Assembly: GCA_963802355.1 (NCBI GenBank)
Contig: CAWDIV010000016.1
Location: 186,001-250,000, forward strand
Origin: SG8-41 sp963802355
GTDB lineage: Bacteria; Pseudomonadota; Gammaproteobacteria; Burkholderiales; SG8-41
Length of the DNA: 64,000 nt
Reading direction: 5' to 3'
How positions within the stretch are numbered: the stretch's first letter is position 1; every line of letters begins with the position of its first letter. This document shows, in pieces, positions 18,461 through 27,581 of this stretch. A program made the position numbers and the translations under genes. The notes under the pieces are model-generated. The model was not told the origin of the DNA. It saw only the letters and a program-made list of their open reading frames with translations, and searched no databases.

Positions 18461-18550
18461 GGCGGCGGGGAACGGGCCCAGGAAGGAGTGGCGGGGCGCG
18501 GGCCCCTTCCCGCAAATTCGCGAGGGTCGTTCCCGCGCCCCCCCCCCCCC
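18461..18550. repeat. Inverted copy of the GC-rich repeat
   Basis: The reverse complement of this stretch matches 14988-15048 with only a few differences (shared core CCCTCGCGAATTTGC) and part of the first unit. It ends in a run of 13 C at 18538-18550. Confidence 0.85.
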
Positions 18551-18581
18551 GTCGCAAGATCAATCGCCGTGCAAACGGATG

Positions 18582-18785
18582 TTACCTGGCATATAGGCTG
18601 CGCAGCGTGCGCACGTCCTGCAACTGGTCGAAGCTCCACAACGCCTCTAGCAACGCTTGCGCGCGGGTCTTGCCGAGCAGCGGCGCGATCAGGTCGAGCG
18701 CTTTCTCACTTTCCTCCTCTGGTGTGAGCCGGTTCTCGTAGCTGCCCCTCGCCGCCATCGTCTGGTGCTTGAGCGTGCAGTCGTA
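18582..18785 (-). pseudogene. MmgE/PrpD C-terminal remnant
   Basis: The minus strand encodes CTLKHQTMAARGSYENRLTP followed by KALDLIAPLLGKTRAQALLE and ends LRSLYAR. This matches the last 65 or so residues of the complete MmgE/PrpD gene at 26029 (same order, GSYENPLTP and LRRLYAA there). Sequence upstream in this frame does not belong to the family, so about 85 percent of the gene is gone. It was probably truncated during duplication or rearrangement; the GC-rich repeat abuts its 3' side. Confidence 0.75.
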
Positions 18786-18857
18786 AGAAGCGGTCAGGAA
18801 AGACGAAATAGCCCAGGCCGAGTTGCGCGCGGAGAAACCAACGCTGAGGAGAATCAA

Positions 18858-18971
18858 GTGAGTGCCGATATCGCGTTCTGGTTTGGCTTCTCCATCGGCA
18901 TGATCTTTATGGCGGCTGGCTTGCTGCTGCTGGGGCGGTGGTTGAATGAGAAGAGAGGCAGAAGATTTTAG
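18858..18971 (+). CDS. Small single-pass membrane peptide, 37 residues
   Basis: GTG at 18858 has AGGAG six to ten bases upstream. The product begins VSADIAFWFGFSIGMIFMAA, continues through GLLLLGRWLNE and ends with a positive tail, KRGRRF. This is one clear transmembrane helix with a positive-inside end. No homology is recognised. It is too short for certainty, but the ribosome site and topology are sound. Confidence 0.4.
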   Translation: MSADIAFWFGFSIGMIFMAAGLLLLGRWLNEKRGRRF

Positions 18972-19242
18972 GATTATTTGACTACGCGTACGGGAACGAA
19001 AGAGACATTCTAAAATAAGTTTTCACAATGCGAGATTATGCGTCACAGTTTCTTAACGATTATGGTGGCCTTGGCGACTTTCGACCGCACAATAGAAGAG
19101 CAATGCTCGATCTATTCAAGGCAGCCCGGCGACTTCGGAAGCAGGGAAAAGGTATCAGGAACCTTGATCCCGTGACCGTACATCGACGGAACAGGAGGAC
19201 GACATGCATCCTATCGGCCGGTCCGAGTGACCGCCAAGGCAC
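18972..19242. other. Intergenic stretch without a supported gene
   Basis: AT-richer than its surroundings. A plus-strand ORF from 19028 (MRDYASQFLNDYGGLGDFRP) runs 94 bases into the LysR 2 gene and has no recognised domain. Nothing else is visible. Confidence 0.3.
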
Positions 19243-20151
19243 TTACCGCCTCACTGCAGCCATGTCCATGATGCTGGACTTGAGGATCTCGATGAAGCGC
19301 CGGGTCGACGGAGAGAGGTACGCATCCTTGCGGTAGATCACCCCCAATGGACGGCGCCACGTCAGTTCCTTCAACGGAATCTCTTTCAGACGAAAGCGCG
19401 GCGCGGCGTGTTGGATGACCCGCTTCGAATTGAACCCAAGCAGGTTGGTAGACGACCAAATGAGCAGCCGCAGACGTAATGAGCGCGTCTGAACCGCGAC
19501 TTTTGGCGGCGGCAGGCCGTTGTCCTGAAAGAACCGCGGCAGCGGGTATTGCGGCATAAGATTGACGTTCGACAGCGCCCACCGCTCCTTCCCGATGTCC
19601 TGGACGGTGATGCGCTTGCGGCGAAACAGAGGATGGTCCGCGGAAGCGCAGACCACCCAGTCATCGTCGTACAGCCACTCCTGCACGGTTCCTTCGTAGG
19701 GCGGGGTGGGAAGCGTGTTAAACACCAGGTCGAGCTCGCCCTTGCGCAGGAGAGGCACCGTCTCGTCGTTGTCGGTAACGATGATGTCCAGTGTCAACTC
19801 CGGCGCGTCCTTCAGCAGGGCGGCATATAGGCGCGGCAGCTGCTCAGGGATCGTCGGTCCAATGGCGATTCGCAAGTGGCCGGCCCGGCCTTGGCTCAGG
19901 TCCGCGGCCTCGCGCGCCACGTCCTCCAGAGTGAGGCGTATCCGCCTGACCTGGGCCGCAAGGGCGGCTCCGACCGTCGTCAGCTCAACGCCTTTTGGCG
20001 TACGGGTGACGAGCTTCGCCCCGACCGATGATTCCAGCCGGCGCAGACTCTTGCTGAGGGCTGGGGGGCTCAGGTCCAGGACCTCAGAGGCGCGACGCAC
20101 GTTCAGATGCTCAGCTACTACGGCGAAGTACTCGATATCGCGTAGCTCCAT
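19243..20151 (-). CDS. LysR-type transcriptional regulator 2
   Basis: 302 residues, intact. The N-terminal helix-turn-helix reads MELRDIEYFAVVAEHLNVRR and LSPPALSKSLRRLESSVGAK. The effector domain has LRIAIGPTIPEQLPRLYAAL and GELDLVFNTLPTPPYEG. The end, YRKDAYLSPSTRRFIEILKS, is matched by a remnant at 33459. It is divergent from Bug 8 (20273), a common LysR/Bug arrangement, so it probably controls that gene in response to the Bug ligand or a metabolite (inference). No obvious palindrome was found in 20152-20272. Confidence 0.9.
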   Translation of the reverse strand: MELRDIEYFAVVAEHLNVRRASEVLDLSPPALSKSLRRLESSVGAKLVTRTPKGVELTTVGAALAAQVRRIRLTLEDVAREAADLSQGRAGHLRIAIGPTIPEQLPRLYAALLKDAPELTLDIIVTDNDETVPLLRKGELDLVFNTLPTPPYEGTVQEWLYDDDWVVCASADHPLFRRKRITVQDIGKERWALSNVNLMPQYPLPRFFQDNGLPPPKVAVQTRSLRLRLLIWSSTNLLGFNSKRVIQHAAPRFRLKEIPLKELTWRRPLGVIYRKDAYLSPSTRRFIEILKSSIMDMAAVRR

Positions 20152-20272
20152 ATCGCCGCGGCTGTGTTAACTAAAAGTGAGTACATCAGTGAAAGTCAGA
20201 TAATTTCGGTGAACGCATGCGAATGTCAATATCGCCTCGCGTTTGTCATATCGAACAACACTGGGAGGCACC

Positions 20273-21252
20273 ATGCTCGAGGCAAGATTTCTTGTGATCA
20301 CAATCCTGCTTTCCGCCGGACTGCCAGCCGCCGGGCAGGACCTATCCGACGAAGCCCGTCCGCATCATCACCGGCAGCAACGGGGCGCTGGGCGATATCC
20401 TCACGCGTCAGATCGCCCCGCGGCTCCATGAACGCTGGAGGCAGCCGGTGGTAGTGGAAAACCGCCCGGCGCCGGTCTCACCATCGGCACCGCGATTGCG
20501 GCGAAGGCTCCGCCGGACGGCTACACGCTCGTCATGTCGGACCGAACGGCCTCGCGTCCGCTCCGAGCCTGTACCAGAACCTTGCCTACGATCCGGTGCA
20601 GGGATCTGGCGCCCGATCACGCTAGTCGCCACGTCGCCGCTCTGTATCGATGGCGCACACGTCGGTACCAGCGGCCAACCTGCGTGAGTTCGTGGCATAC
20701 GCGAAGCAGATGCCGCAAGGGACTCAGCTCACGGCACCGGCGGCCCAGGGCACGGTCAACCACCTGGCGGGCGAGCTCATGAAGCAATTGACCGGCGCCA
20801 ACCTGGTGCCTGTTCACTACAAGGGTACCGGCGCGGCGATGATCGCTATCCTGGGGGGCGGAAGTGAAAGTGAGAATCAATATGCTGCCTAACGCGCTGC
20901 CGCACGTGAAGGCCGGCAAGGTCAAAGCGTATATGATCACCGATGACGCAAGCGCTTCCCCGGCGCACCGGACATGCTGACCGTGGCGAAGGCGGGAGTG
21001 CCGGACCTGGAATCGGAGATACTGGATCGGCATGCTCGCGCCGGCACGTACGCCCGACGACCCTCGTTGGGAGGCTCAACCGCGAAGTGATCGAAATCCT
21101 GCAGACAACCTGCGCAATGCGTGCCGTGCTGGTCGATCAAGGCGCCGGGGCCGCAGCCCGGGCACGCCGGGGGAATTCGCGGCGTTCATCAAGGAGCGAG
21201 ACCATAAAGTGGGGCAAAGTCATCAAGACCGCGGGAATCAAGACCGGAATGA
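20273..21252 (+). CDS. Bug/TctC-family periplasmic binding protein 8 (many frameshifts)
   Basis: ATG at 20273 follows GGGAGG and starts a signal, MLEARFLVITILLSAGLPAA. With about seven frame changes it reads TKPVRIITGSNGALGDIL, VVVENRPAPVSPSA-type sequence, AKAPPDGYTLVMSD, NLREFVAYAKQMPQGTQLTA, VPVHYKGTGAAMIAILGG, NALPHVKAGKVKAYMITDD and KVIKTAGIKT, ending near TGA 21250-21252. All landmark blocks are present in order and no nonsense codon is needed, so this may be a sequence-quality problem. The neighbour LysR 2 is intact, however, so real decay is also possible. Confidence 0.7.
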
Positions 21253-21282
21253 GCCTGCAGGACAACGCCCGCCCGGGTCATT

Positions 21283-22742
21283 TCATTCGGGCGACCGGGC
21301 GAGGACCTCCGCCGCCTGCTTCTCGACCACCGTGCCCTTGAAGAAGTCGGGGTTCACCCGGCCCCAGAAGCGCACGGCGTTGGCGAACATGAAGTCGCGG
21401 AAATCGTCGTCGTCGAGCAGGCCGTGCTCGACCAGCTCGTACACCTCGGGAACGACCGCGGTCATGTCCGGGACGTCGAAGTGCCCGATGTCCGAGCTGA
21501 AGAATGCGTTCAACCGCGCGTGCATCGGGTTGGCCTTGCGATTGAACGCCCACGAGTTGATCGGATCGTCGGCCTCGCAGCCGAAGTAGAAGCGCTTGAC
21601 GTAAAGGTCGTTGAAATCTTCCTTGCGCGTGATCTTGCAGCGCGAGTAGTCGTCGAGATCCTCCACGCCGCCGGTGCCGTCGCCGTTATCGTCCAGGCCT
21701 TCGCCGCGGCGCACCGCTTCCACCATGGTCGGGCTTGCCGTACTTCTCCGCCAGCGCCAGCATTCCCGCGCGGTCGAGTCGCGCCGGGTTCGTGTTCTCG
21801 AGAGCGTCGCGCGTTGCGCTTCTCCCAGTGTCCGATGAGATCGGCATAGAGCGAACACGCCCAGCCCGCCCCGCCTTCCAGGAAGGCGAAGTTCAGCTCC
21901 GGGAAGCGCCGGGTGACGCCGCCGAAGAAGATGGCCTTGGCCATGGCCTCGCTGGCGGAGGCGAAGTGCCCGATGTGGTTGTAGCAGAAGTTCGAGGGCG
22001 AGTTGCGCAGCAGGATCGAGCGCGCGCCGTTGTGGAAGCTCGGCGCGATGCGCAGCTCGCGAAGCTTCGCCCACACCGGCTCGTAGTCGTCCGCGCTGTC
22101 GATGGCGATCGGGTCGTACCATTCCACGAACTTCGCGGCCTCCGGGTGCTCCTCGACGAGCGCGGGGATGGGGCGCCGGATGAGGCTACCCAGCATCACG
22201 ACCTTGAAGCCAAGCTGGCTTGGGACGCGAACTCAAGCTCCTCGATCGCCTCTTCAGGGGTGTACATCGGGATGATCGCCGCGGGGATAATGCGATCGCT
22301 GTAGGGCCGGAACTGGTCCATGGTGAACACGTTGTAGGCGCGGCAGAGGGCGCGCCGCAGCTTGTCCGGCGGCAGGCGGTAGTAACCGAGGCCGGCGGTC
22401 GGGTAGATCACGGAGAAGTCGAGCCCGAGATCGTCCAGGCGCTCGTAGAGGAGCCGCGGCATCATCGCGGTCGCGCGGTCCAGCGTGTTCCTGGTCGGCA
22501 GGAACCAGAACGCCTCCTGCCCGATCCGCCGGCGGCGCCGCTCGGCCACCGACATCGACAACGAATTGGGTATGCGCGCGCTCGCCAGCGCCAGCGCCTC
22601 CACGGCGGTGTCGCCGCCGATACGGCGGAACTCCTCGCGCATGACCGGCGCAAACTCGGCCCAATGGCCGTCCGCGTCGATGATCGGGTGCTTCAGACTA
22701 GCGCGGATCTTCCGCGCCTCGGTCTGTACAGTTGACGAACAT
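21283..22742 (-). CDS. Amidohydrolase (Amidohydro-rel, PF04909-like) with frameshifts
   Basis: Metal-dependent TIM-barrel hydrolase of the amidohydrolase-2/ACMSD-like group. ATG at 22742 has AGGGGAG upstream. After a shift near 22700 the first strand reads HPIIDADGHWAEFAPVM (D-x-D-G-H). Later parts are DLGLDFSVIYPTAGLGYYRL, the barrel strand with IAPSFHNGARSILLRNSPSN, FLEGGAGWACSLYADLIGHW, and near the end FFSSDIGHFDVPDMTAVVPE with the conserved S-D-I-G-H-F. Shifts also lie near 22215 and 21800. About 480 residues. Such proteins are decarboxylases or hydrolases; the substrate is unknown. It lies downstream of a MmgE/PrpD gene on the same strand. Confidence 0.75.
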
Positions 22743-22895
22743 GTGCTCCCCTTCAGGGACGGTTGTTTTGCCGGGATGATACTCCGATGCTATGGTGTCG
22801 GAACCTTTTTCTCATTCCCCAATGACTTCGTCGGAGCGTGCCCAAGACCTCGCCGATCTCGAGTGGTTCGAGCACCCCGAAGCGCGAATAAGCCG

Positions 22896-24287
22896 TTACC
22901 GACCGCTACAGCGCAAACTCCCGCCGAACTCCCCCATGTGGGGCACGGATTCGACGGAGAGCAGCGTGTCGTAGAGCTTGCGCGAGCGCCCGACGCCCCA
23001 TACCGGGACCATGAGGTCGAAGAACTTCTTCTCGACGTCCTCCGGCCGATGCGGGTTGCCCGGCTCGCCCTTCATGATCTCGCAGCGCCCGCGAACGTGC
23101 CGCCCGTCTCGAGCTGGATCACCACGTCGCAGAGCTGTTTGCCGGGATAGGCCTGGGTGTAGGCAGGCTCTTCGCTGACATCGACCTTCGCGACGAGCGC
23201 CTGCACCCGCGGGTTTTGCACCGCGCCGATGTCGAAGCAGTCCAAGCTCGAGCGGCCGTGCACCAGGATCGTCGACAGCGCGAACGGGAATCGAAAACTT
23301 CGCGCCAAAGGAGGTCGTGATGTTCTTCCCCGAAAGCAGCGCCGCCATCTGAAACGCCCTCACCTCGATGCGCTCGATCTCGCCACATCGAGCCTGTCCG
23401 CGGCAGCGTCGCAAGCGCCGCCTCCAGCGCGTCGATCGCGGCGTGCGGATAGCGCCCCGAGGAGTGCAGCTTGAAATAGCCCTGCGAGGATCAGCCAGTC
23501 GCGTCCGAGCCCCTGAACGTAGCGCTGCGGGTCGAAGCCATCGGCGATGACGGTGCCGTAGGTAAAGCCGATGCCGTCGCGCTGCCCGGTGAAGCCCGCC
23601 TCCACGAGCTGCACCGCGGTCGACTCCGGCGAGCGCGCTGTGCCCGGAATAGACGTTGCGCACGGTCGCCTCGTCGAGCATCGCCTGGCGATTGGTCGCC
23701 ATGGCCATCGTCGCCGCGACGTTGATCACCTGGCGCATGCGCGCTTCATCGAAGCCTTTCATGTGCGCGATCGCGACCGCGGAACCGATCGACCCCGCGG
23801 TGCCGTGCGGGTGCACCGAGACGCGCATCTTCGCGGCCATGCCGACCCGCGCGCTCGCCTCGTAGCCCATCACCACCGCCAGCAGGAGGTCGCGGCCCGG
23901 ACACCCGAGCTCCTGCGCGATCGCGAACGCCGCCGGGATCGTCTGGCTTCCCGGATGCGAATACGCGACGGTGCTGCCCTCGTCGAAATCGTGCCAGGTG
24001 CTCGCGATGCCGTTCAGAAAAGCCGCGTCGCGCGCCGCTGCGCGATGCGGCGGTGCCGATGACCCAGCTCGTCCCGCCTTGCACGCTGCGCAGGCGGTAG
24101 TCGCGCGAGCGCCTGAGCTCCTCGCTCTGGTTCCCCGCCGTGACGATCGCGAAGCGATCGGCGGTCAGCCGCTTGCGCGGTCGACGACCGCCGGCGGCAG
24201 GTCCTCGAAGCGCGTGTCGCGGAGGAAGCGCCAGATCTCGTGAAGGTAGGCGGGCGGTTCCCGGTCGGCGCCGGCGGCTGGAAGCAT
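22896..24287 (-). CDS. MmgE/PrpD family protein (several frameshifts)
   Basis: ATG at 24287 overlaps the preceding Bug stop (TAGATG). Parts seen in order are KRLTADRFAIVTAGNQSEEL, STWHDFDEGSTVAYSHPGSQ after a shift, MGYEASARVGMAAKMRVSVH, PHGTAGSIGSAVAIAHMKGF, TAVQLVEAGFTGQRDGIGFT, KNITTSFGAKFSIPVRA, LSTILVHGRSSLDCFDIGAV and the C-terminal MKGEPGNPHRPEDVEKKFFD. The H-PHGTAG and F-S-I-P-V blocks are typical of the family, which includes 2-methylcitrate dehydratase and cis-aconitate decarboxylase. At least six shifts; no clear nonsense codon. Coupled to Bug 9, so its substrate may be that protein's ligand. Confidence 0.7.
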
Positions 24288-25268
24288 CTACTCGGGCTTG
24301 ATGTTGAGGCGCCGGATCACCTGCGGCGTATTTCTTGAGGTCCGCCTGGATGAGCGCGTTCGTCTCCTCCGGGGAGCTCGCGATCACCTCGGCGCCGACC
24401 TTCAGGATCTGCGCGCTGATATCGGGCGCTCCTCACGATGCGCACGAGCTCCTGGTTCAGGCGGTTGACGATCGGGCGCGGCGTCTTCGCGGGCACGAGC
24501 ACAGCCTGCCAGTTGCCCTCGACGTAACCGGGCACGCCCGCCTCCTGCACCGTCGGCACGTCCGGCATCTGCCCGATGCGCTTCTCTCCCGTCACCGCGA
24601 GCACTCGCATGCGGCCGCTCCCGATGTAGGGCTGCACCGCGACCGAAGAGGCGTAGAGCACCTGCACTTCACCGGCGAGGAGTGCAGGGATCGAAGGGCC
24701 CACGCCGCGGTAGGGCACGTGATTCATCTTGACGCCCGCCATGGACGCGAAGCGCTCGCCAGCGATGTGCGTCGCGTTGCCCACGCCGCCCGAACCGTAA
24801 TCGATCGCGCCCGGGCGCGCTTTCGCGAGCGCGACGAGCTCCTTCACGGACTTCACCGGGCAGCGACGGGTGCACCGACAGCAAATAGGGCTGCCACAGG
24901 ATGGTGGTCACGCCGGCGAAGTCCTTCTCGCTGTCGAAGGGCAGGTTCGGGTACACGGCCGGATTCATCGTGAACGTGCTCGCGACGAGCAGCATCGTGT
25001 AACCATCCGCCGGCGCGCGTGCGGCCATCTCGGTGCCGATGTTGCCGTTGGCGCCGCTGCGGTTGTCGACGAGCACCGACTGCTTCCAGGCCTCGGTGAG
25101 CTTCTGGCCGATCAGGCGCGCGAGGAAGTCGGACGTGCCGCCGGTGGGATACGGAATGATCCAGCGGACCGGCTTGGTCGGGAAGTCCTGCGCCTGCGCA
25201 GCGCAGGAGAGCAGAACCAGCAGGGCCGGAACCCACACCGTGGTCGGCGAAAGCCGTGCGCGCGACAT
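24288..25268 (-). CDS. Bug/TctC-family periplasmic binding protein 9 (two frameshifts)
   Basis: ATG at 25268 gives MSRARLSPTTVWVPALLVLL, a signal peptide ending AAQA. Mature landmarks are FPTKPVRWIIPYPTGGTSDF, VDNRSGANGNIGTEMAARAP, and after a shift near 24860 MKSVKELVALAKARPGAIDY and MNHVPYRGVGPSIPALLAGE. A second shift near 24430 and a third near 24325 lead to VIRRLNIKPE with TAG at 24288-24290. It is followed directly by the MmgE/PrpD start. The MITE-like element at 25299 stands in its promoter region. Confidence 0.8.
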
Positions 25269-25298
25269 CGTGATCCCTCCGCGTTATAATGCGTCGCC

Positions 25299-25599
25299 AG
25301 AACCTATTTCATATATAGGCACGTGTGCGACGGAGGCGAGGTGGGATGCAGGTCGAGGAGGAGAGTCCGAAGCAATATGTCGATATTGCGAGGGCTCCCG
25401 ACAAAGAGATGCGCCCAGATCGCCCCGTCCCCTCCGGGGTTGCGGCCAGGACGGTCGTCTGCTGCGTTGCCCTCCTCGACCATATCGACAGCCTGGCTCC
25501 TGAATTTGATTCAGGAGGCAGGCCGGCCTTCGTCGGGCGCCTTGCATACGATCCGTCCTGGCCACAACGCATCACGCGCCTATATATGAAATAGGTTCC
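25299..25599. mobile_element. MITE-like palindromic element, about 300 bases
   Basis: The ends are a perfect 21-base inverted repeat: GAACCTATTTCATATATAGG plus C on the left and its complement on the right (25579-25599). The centre is another hairpin, GGCTCCTGAAT-TTG-ATTCAGGAGGC. The two halves also match further out (GGCCAGGACGG near 25447 and its complement near 25557), so nearly the whole element can fold on itself. ORFs of 88-93 codons run on both strands but mirror each other and look fortuitous. Only a 2-base CA direct repeat flanks it. It separates Bug 9 from the gene at 25623. No transposase is inside. Confidence 0.7.
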
Positions 25600-25622
25600 A
25601 ATTGAACACGGATGTGTCGATC

Positions 25623-25973
25623 ATGGCAAGTATCTCGAAAAGAATCGGCGCGCCCTACTGCATGATGATCACCTTCGAGATCGCTCCGGAGGACGAGGCC
25701 GAATTCAACGACGTCTACGACAACGACCACATCCCCAACATCATGAAGCTCGACGGCGTCACCGAAGTCATCCGGTTCCGCGACCCGGGCCGCAACGAGA
25801 AGGGCTACCTCGTCTACAGCGCGCATCTACTTCATGACGAAGGAGAACCTGCACCTCACGCCCGAGTGGCAGGCGCTGTCCGACACGGGCGCTGGATGCC
25901 GGTCATCCGGCCCAAGGTAAAGTCGCGGACGCGCCGCACCGGCCCGGTCGTGGCGCGGTTCACCAAAACGTAG
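25623..25973 (+). CDS. Small dimeric alpha/beta-barrel (EthD/DUF4286-like) protein
   Basis: About 115 residues, starting MASISKRIGAPYCMMITFEI. The segment APEDEAEFNDVYDNDHIPNI followed by LDGVTEVIRFRDPGRNEKGY is the first half of a ferredoxin-like dimeric barrel domain (the EthD/DUF4286 type often has the DNDHIP-like turn). Two compensating indels near 25828 and 25895 hide a better middle, IYFMTKENLHLTPEWQALSD. The tail is basic (KVKSRTRRTGPVVARFTK). A role next to MmgE/PrpD and amidohydrolase genes could be a small decarboxylase, monooxygenase or chaperone; this is not decided. Confidence 0.55.
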   Translation: MASISKRIGAPYCMMITFEIAPEDEAEFNDVYDNDHIPNIMKLDGVTEVIRFRDPGRNEKGYLVYSAHLLHDEGEPAPHARVAGAVRHGRWMPVIRPKVKSRTRRTGPVVARFTKT

Positions 25974-26028
25974 TTATCAAGATGGTCGTCGAGCGAGCCG
26001 ACCGGCTCGATACTGCGTGTGGAGACGC

Positions 26029-27408
26029 CTAAGCCGCATAGAGCCTGCGAAGCGCGCGCACGTCCTTGATCGTCTCGAAGACCCACAGCGCTTCGAGCAG
26101 GGAATGAGCGCGCGCCTTGCCCAGCACCGGCGCGATCAGGTCGAGCGCCTTTTCGTTCTCTTCCGCGGGCGTGAGCGGATTTTCGTAGCTGCCCTTGGCC
26201 GCCATCGTCCGGTGCTCGAGCGTGCGGCCGTCCTTCAGCCTGATCTGCATCACGCAACGCCAGCGACGCTCCGGGTCGGTGAGCGCCGGATCGCCGATGG
26301 CCTCGATGCGCCGGCGCAGCGCCTGGATGCGCGGGTTCTTCATGCGCTTGAAGTCGTGCGCCGAAGCGAACGTCACCGTCCCGTCCTGCAGCATCACCGC
26401 CAGCAGATGCTGCACGCAGATGTCGGGCATATCGCGGTTGTTGACGATCTCGAGCTCCTTGTCCGGCAGTCGCGCGACGAGCTTTCCCACGTCATCCGCC
26501 TTGATGTTGTGTTGCTGTATGAGGTCGCGAAGGACATGGAGCGGCCCTTGTATTGGTCCGCCTACCGGCCAGCGCTTGATGCCGCCACGCAACAATTCGT
26601 AGTCCTTACCTAGACCGCGCACGAGCGCTTCCGGATCGGCGCCTTCCGGTGGAGCAAACGTGAAAAAGAAATCACGCTCGCCCGAGAACATGTCTTCGAC
26701 GCCGGTAAAACCGCTTGCAACCATCAGACCCGCGGCCGTGCCGTTGTGCGCCGGCATGCCGCCCATCGCGTAGGCCTTCTCGATATGTTCGGGGTCGCGA
26801 AACATCGTGTAGAGGCCGGCCGCCTGTTCGCCGGTGTACCAGAGGAGGTAGCGCACCCGCCGCGCATCGAGGCCGAGTATGGCGCCCGCGGCGGCCGCGG
26901 CGCCGAACAGCTGCCCGAAAGCCCCGGCATGATGACCGGAACGCAGGAACGGCATGGGCTTGAGCGCAAGGAGCACGCGCGCGCAGATGTCGTAGCCCAG
27001 CACGATCGCGCGCAGCACGGCGGATCCTGAGAGCTTTCCGCGCTCGCCGATCGCCAGCGCTGCCGGCACCACGCTCGTTCCCGGATGGGTGAGCGATGGC
27101 GGATGGGTGTCGTCGGTCTCGTCAGCGTGGCCGGACATGCCGTTGGCAAGCGCCGCGTTGGCCGCGGAGGTCACGATACGGCTGCCGATGACCCCGGCCT
27201 CGGGTTTGCCGCCGAGCGTTTTGACGTAGGTGATCCCCGTTTTCCCGGGAAGCAGGCGCGATCCCGATATCATGGCAGCGAACGTATCTACCAAATGGAG
27301 CTTTGCGCGCGCCGCAACCTCTTTGGGCAACGGCTTCCTGACTGCGCCGGCGATGTAGGCGCTCAACGTTGAGGTGAGCTCGGATACTTCCTGAGGCCTG
27401 GTTTTCAT
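26029..27408 (-). CDS. MmgE/PrpD family protein, intact
   Basis: 459 residues from ATG 27408 (MKTRPQEVSELTSTLSAYIA). All-helical N-terminal part with LVDTFAAMISGSRL, the conserved GHADETDDTHPPSLTHPGTS block, SGHHAGAFGQLFGAAAAAGA, MGGMPAHNGTAAGLMVASGF and the C-terminal TMAAKGSYENPLTPAEENEK. The family contains dehydratases and decarboxylases of tricarboxylates and itaconate-type acids; H in GHADE and SGHHAG are the usual active-site positions. Its C-terminus has a lone duplicate at 18582. An inverted period-10 array overlaps the upstream spacer shared with the divergent OYE gene. Confidence 0.88.
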   Translation of the reverse strand: MKTRPQEVSELTSTLSAYIAGAVRKPLPKEVAARAKLHLVDTFAAMISGSRLLPGKTGITYVKTLGGKPEAGVIGSRIVTSAANAALANGMSGHADETDDTHPPSLTHPGTSVVPAALAIGERGKLSGSAVLRAIVLGYDICARVLLALKPMPFLRSGHHAGAFGQLFGAAAAAGAILGLDARRVRYLLWYTGEQAAGLYTMFRDPEHIEKAYAMGGMPAHNGTAAGLMVASGFTGVEDMFSGERDFFFTFAPPEGADPEALVRGLGKDYELLRGGIKRWPVGGPIQGPLHVLRDLIQQHNIKADDVGKLVARLPDKELEIVNNRDMPDICVQHLLAVMLQDGTVTFASAHDFKRMKNPRIQALRRRIEAIGDPALTDPERRWRCVMQIRLKDGRTLEHRTMAAKGSYENPLTPAEENEKALDLIAPVLGKARAHSLLEALWVFETIKDVRALRRLYAA

Positions 27409-27453
27409 GGGAGACTTCGTTGTGTCGCAGAACAGGATGGCATACCTCTTATC

Positions 27454-27549
27454 GGCCACAGATAAACACAGATAAACGCGGATGACAACCCAAGACCGGT
27501 TGTTCGGTGCCGGCCTCATCTGTGTTCATCTGTGTCTATCCGTGGTTTC
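27454..27549. repeat. Inverted pair of period-10 arrays
   Basis: Left arm 27454-27486 (ACAGATAAAC units) and right arm 27517-27549 (ATCTGTGTTC units) are complementary over about 30 bases, with a 30-base loop. Most differences are A/G or C/T, which keep a G-U pair in RNA. The pair lies exactly between the divergent MmgE/PrpD and OYE genes. Confidence 0.85.
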
Positions 27550-27581
27550 ATTGCTCTTGGACAAACTGTAGATTTCTCCAC

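Noticed and set aside
18538..18550. Run of 13 C as a phase-variation tract
   Set aside because: It lies within the GC-rich repeat and not in or before an open gene whose frame or promoter it could switch; probably a slippage-prone assembly site.
19028..19336. 102-codon ORF overlapping LysR 2
   Set aside because: It has no recognised domain, no good ribosome site, and overlaps 94 bases of an intact gene.
10911..21252. Programmed frameshifting in Bug genes
   Set aside because: Shift points differ from gene to gene and lack a common slippery heptamer or downstream structure; single-base errors explain them better.
25323..25589. 88-codon coding genes inside the MITE-like element
   Set aside because: ORFs on both strands are mirror images produced by the palindrome; no family sequence and no ribosome site.
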